The notes beneath the pieces were generated by a model, which saw only the letters and a list, made by a program, of their open reading frames with translations, made no database searches and had not been told where the DNA came from. The position numbers and the translations under genes are program-made. A stretch of 64,000 nucleotides of DNA from Antedon mediterranea. Its lineage: Eukaryota > Echinodermata > Crinoidea > Comatulida > Antedonidae. The stretch spans positions 17,644,922 to 17,708,921 of the forward strand of contig NC_092678.1 in the NCBI RefSeq assembly GCF_964355755.1, read 5' to 3'. Shown in pieces: positions 61,680-64,000 of this stretch; position 1 is the stretch's first letter, and every line of letters begins with the position of its first letter.

Positions 61680-62060
61680 GATAATTTTTAGTATGTTATA
61701 TAGAAAGAGAATCACGATTGATAAAGAGAGATAAACACATTTGAGTAAAATTATGATTTCCAATGAATTCTTAAATGTTGACAATTAGTTGGGCAATTGT
61801 TTTTTATAACTTTGTTTTACAGAATTGTAGTTTTCTGTAGAAAAGGAATCACGGTTTCTCCAGATAGAAATGATTTTGTAAAATTGCGGGGAATTACAAA
61901 TTCCAATCCACACATTATAAGTTTTTTAAAAATCTGTCGGGAAATTGTTACTATGTTCTACAGTATTGACCATTTTTCTGTAGAAAGAGAATCACGGTTG
62001 GTAATTGCTCAAGATAGAAACGATTGTGTAAAAGTGTGGGGAATTACGACTTTCAATCAA
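61680..62060. repeat. ~145-bp tandem repeat in intron 1
   Basis: GTAGAAA-GAATCACG recurs near 61702, 61836 and 61980, and GATAGAAA-GA-T-TGTAAAA with GGGGAATTAC twice. Diverged copies. The frame across them (61797-62084) is not called. Confidence 0.6.
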
Positions 62061-62122
62061 TTCTCAGATATGTTTTTGATTTAAAAAGTTAAACAAGTTG
62101 AAGTACTTGAAAGCATACTTAC

Positions 62123-62183
62123 GAACAGAACAGCTTGAAAACGGTACAACAACCAACAACATGATAACGCTAAAGATAAACAT
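62123..62183 (-). CDS. Signal peptide exon with start codon
   Basis: ATG at 62181-62183 in AACAAGATG context opens MFIFSVIMLLVVVPFSSCSV, a short hydrophobic leader with a plausible cleavage after FSSC/S. Donor C|GTAAGT leaves phase 1, matching the CUB exon, so the joined codon is CAA. Earlier in-frame codons lack ATG. The 5' untranslated region and promoter are not defined. Confidence 0.8.
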
Positions 62184-63016
62184 CTTGTTTAAGTAATTCT
62201 GTACTGATTTGTTGACGATTTTACGCAATTCCGTAAGTTCACTCACTCATATTCGCGAATTAAACTTACCTCCGTGATTCTTTTCAACTTATAACACTTG
62301 TTTTCGTTGGTCTTATGTTATATTATGATATTGCTTTTAGACAATTTTAAAAATTGATCAGATAAATCGTATAACCAGGCCTATACTAAATAAATTAAGA
62401 GTTTGTTACAGATGTTGCAATCATTATGTTATTCTATTATTTAAACTTTGGTAGAAGCGTTTTTATGTACTTTTTTTTACAGACAAGAGATGACAATGTA
62501 TGTGTGTCGATATAGAGTTCTTGTTATCTGGTGACGTAGGCCTACACGGCATTGTATATACAGTTTCAGTTGTATTGACAGGATTGTTATCCCAAAGTAA
62601 TTAAAAGAAAGTAAAATAATATTTGAGTAACAATAATGTGGCATAATTCAGAGGCGAATTCAATGGGATGTGGGGACCAGCCGGCCCGGTGCGTCTTATA
62701 AACGTGTGCCGCTGATACAAAAGCGTGTGTTAAATAAAGTTTACTTTTTCGTCTTATCACTAAACTCCTGATAAAAATCACTTCCGATCTTGTTATATGT
62801 TTGTAAACGTTTAATTGAATAATCAGAACCGTTGATTAATTATTTATTTGTTTATCAACCGTTGAGAGAAGATTGATTGATTGTATACGGGTACATCTGT
62901 TAAAGTCTTCATTTGGCCATCAGTTGTATACATAATGCATATATATACATATATATATTTCATCGTATTATTTATGTTTCAAAGAAGTAATAATTATTAA
63001 ATCTTCTTATCTGATT
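62184..63016. other. Upstream flank of the CUB-LRR gene
   Basis: Holds the 5' untranslated region and presumably the promoter; no clear TATA placement. An (AT)-rich run lies at 62939-62960. Confidence 0.4.
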
Positions 63017-63029
63017 TTTTATTTATTTA

Positions 63030-63150
63030 ATGAGGGGAGTTGTGATTTTGACCTTAGAAAAAATCCTGACAAGACGGTAATTGAACCTAGGACCATTGGA
63101 GTGGTAGTCAAGCATCATAACCACCAAGCCACAACTCCACTCCAGATAAA
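63030..63150 (-). mobile_element. Short tRNA-derived SINE
   Basis: Minus strand carries TGGCTTGGTGG as A box, GGTTCAATTAC as B box, and an A-rich tail (AAATAAATAAAAAATC). Confidence 0.6.
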
Positions 63151-63356
63151 AATATCTATGTTAAACCAAAAGTAGTATCTGTTTGTTGTTTTCATTATGT
63201 TCATGCCAAACACACACATAGTTATTCATTTTAGTGGAGTTGATGAATGAAATTATTTCAATACTAACAATTCACTCCTTTGCTAACCTACTGCAAGACA
63301 AATTGTTGATAAATAAATCATGATAACAACCTCATTGTTCTTCTCTCCTCTTATTA

Positions 63357-63503
63357 TATAAAGTTTGGTTCCCAATTGGACGCAACGTAAGAACGTAGAC
63401 GCAACGCAAGCGAGTTGACCAGTGACAAGCGACAGTTCGAATAATCCATCGCTTGTGATTGGTCAAATCCCTTTCGTCGTGTGTCTAGTGAGAACCAAGT
63501 TTA
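63357..63503. mobile_element. MITE-like palindromic element, copy 1
   Basis: TTTGGTTCCCA...GACGCAACG at one side and GTCTAGTGAGAACCAA at the other form inverted ends. The inside has GAGTTGACCA and its approximate inverse TGGTCAAATC. Related to 33039-33239. Confidence 0.55.
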
Positions 63504-63513
63504 AAAGATAGCG

Positions 63514-63671
63514 TAAAGCTTGGTTCGAACTTGGACAACGTAAGGACGTAACGCAACGCGATTTGACCAATCTCAAGCGATAGATTATTCCAACAGCCGC
63601 GTGTGATTGGTCAACTCGCTTGCGTTGCGTCTACCTCCTTGCGCTGCGTCCTAGTGGGAACCGAGGTTTAA
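63514..63671. mobile_element. MITE-like palindromic element, copy 2
   Basis: CTTGGTTCGAACTTGGACAA and GCGTCCTAGTGGGAACCGAG form inverted ends. Lies next to copy 1 in the same arrangement. Confidence 0.55.
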
Positions 63672-64000
63672 GGCTGTGTTTTCCCCGCAGCGTAACACAA
63701 TTGATCGGTCAACCAAACAGATGATTAAAACAAAAATAAAGTGCGCATTCACAACGCAACAATGTATCTTTTATGTAAACAAAAAATACAAAAAAATAAT
63801 TATATCCTAATTATCTTATCCTATTTTTGCTATTTTGATATTTCAATGTAAATGTCTTTGTACATATTATTAACTGTAGTTTAGCGCATCTCGCTGACCT
63901 GGTTTCATGTTTTTAATATCAAAGCGTCAACAATTGCAGGGAAGATTAAGGACCATTAGGTAAACCCGATTGTTTACATTTTATTTTCTGAATCATGTTA
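63672..64000. other. No feature seen
   Basis: AT-rich flank to the window edge. Confidence 0.4.

Larger units (their letters stand above)
25474..62183 (-). other. CUB-LRR receptor-like gene, 5' part (gene span)
   Basis: Transcription runs from high to low coordinates. The exons fit as one reading frame: signal peptide (ends phase 1), CUB (1-1), LRR cap (1-2), then single-repeat LRR exons (2-2). The predicted ectodomain is exported. One LRR per 72-bp phase-2 exon is the layout known from leucine-rich-repeat GPCRs (LGR/RXFP type) and other LRR receptors. The C-terminal cap and any membrane segment would lie beyond the left edge or are missing. Introns are full of mobile elements. No transcript evidence is available to me. 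Confidence 0.7.

Noticed and set aside
63030-63150. Functional tRNA gene
   Set aside because: A and B boxes are present but the arms do not fold into a full cloverleaf, and an A-rich tail follows; a SINE fits better.
1-64000. CRISPR arrays or bacterial operons
   Set aside because: The tandem arrays have no spacer structure. Split exons, SINEs and LINEs show a eukaryotic genome.

Overview
This is an AT-rich window from an animal nuclear genome. The many AGGCCTA-type runs, intron-split genes, tRNA-derived SINEs and mixed DNA transposons suggest a marine invertebrate deuterostome, most likely an echinoderm and perhaps a feather star. That placement is inference. I see no bacterial, viral or organellar gene set.

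The one cellular gene I can support is on the minus strand, from 62183 down to 25474 and probably beyond the left edge. Its exons, in order, are a signal peptide (62123-62183), a CUB domain (60524-60865), an LRR N-terminal cap (53769-53904), and a row of 72-bp exons each coding one leucine-rich repeat. LRR exons lie at 52431, 49343, 47310, 45689, 34048, 32691, about 25697 and 25474. Splice phases fit at every joint (1-1, 1-1, then 2-2 throughout). The product would be a secreted or membrane-anchored CUB-LRR ectodomain. The C-terminal half is not in the window, so I cannot tell an LRR-type GPCR from another receptor. The LRR exons have spread by local duplication of 1.6-3 kb blocks that also carry LINE endonuclease remnants. 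Two of the eight look broken, but each exon is frame-neutral if skipped.

The rest is mobile DNA and segmental duplication. From 1 to 6334 lies a head-to-tail array of a Helitron-like family; each unit ends in a hairpin plus CTAG followed by T, and the last two units are 1561 bp each and nearly identical. After it come a 41-bp palindrome, a tRNA-Pro-like remnant, an 80-bp repeat cluster with a CACTG end, and an IS1595-like transposase remnant (8.4-8.6 kb). A LINE reverse-transcriptase remnant lies at 11.6-12.8 kb. At 16779-24439 and 35802-42913 are two copies, in opposite orientation, of a 7-kb CACTA/EnSpm-like transposon with TA target duplications and 63-bp and 102-bp subterminal arrays. The DNA between and around them (14.5-16.6, 25.4-35.8, 42.9-44.3 kb) is a mosaic of duplicated blocks. 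Comparing these blocks gives near-empty sites for several insertions: both EnSpm-like copies, a 1071-bp piggyBac-like element with TTAA, a SINE, and a Harbinger-like MITE with TTA. At 55575-59322 is a 3.75-kb element with inverted arms of about 1 kb.

Most long open frames here are by-products of repeats. The 63-bp and 102-bp arrays in particular stay open only because their periods are multiples of three.
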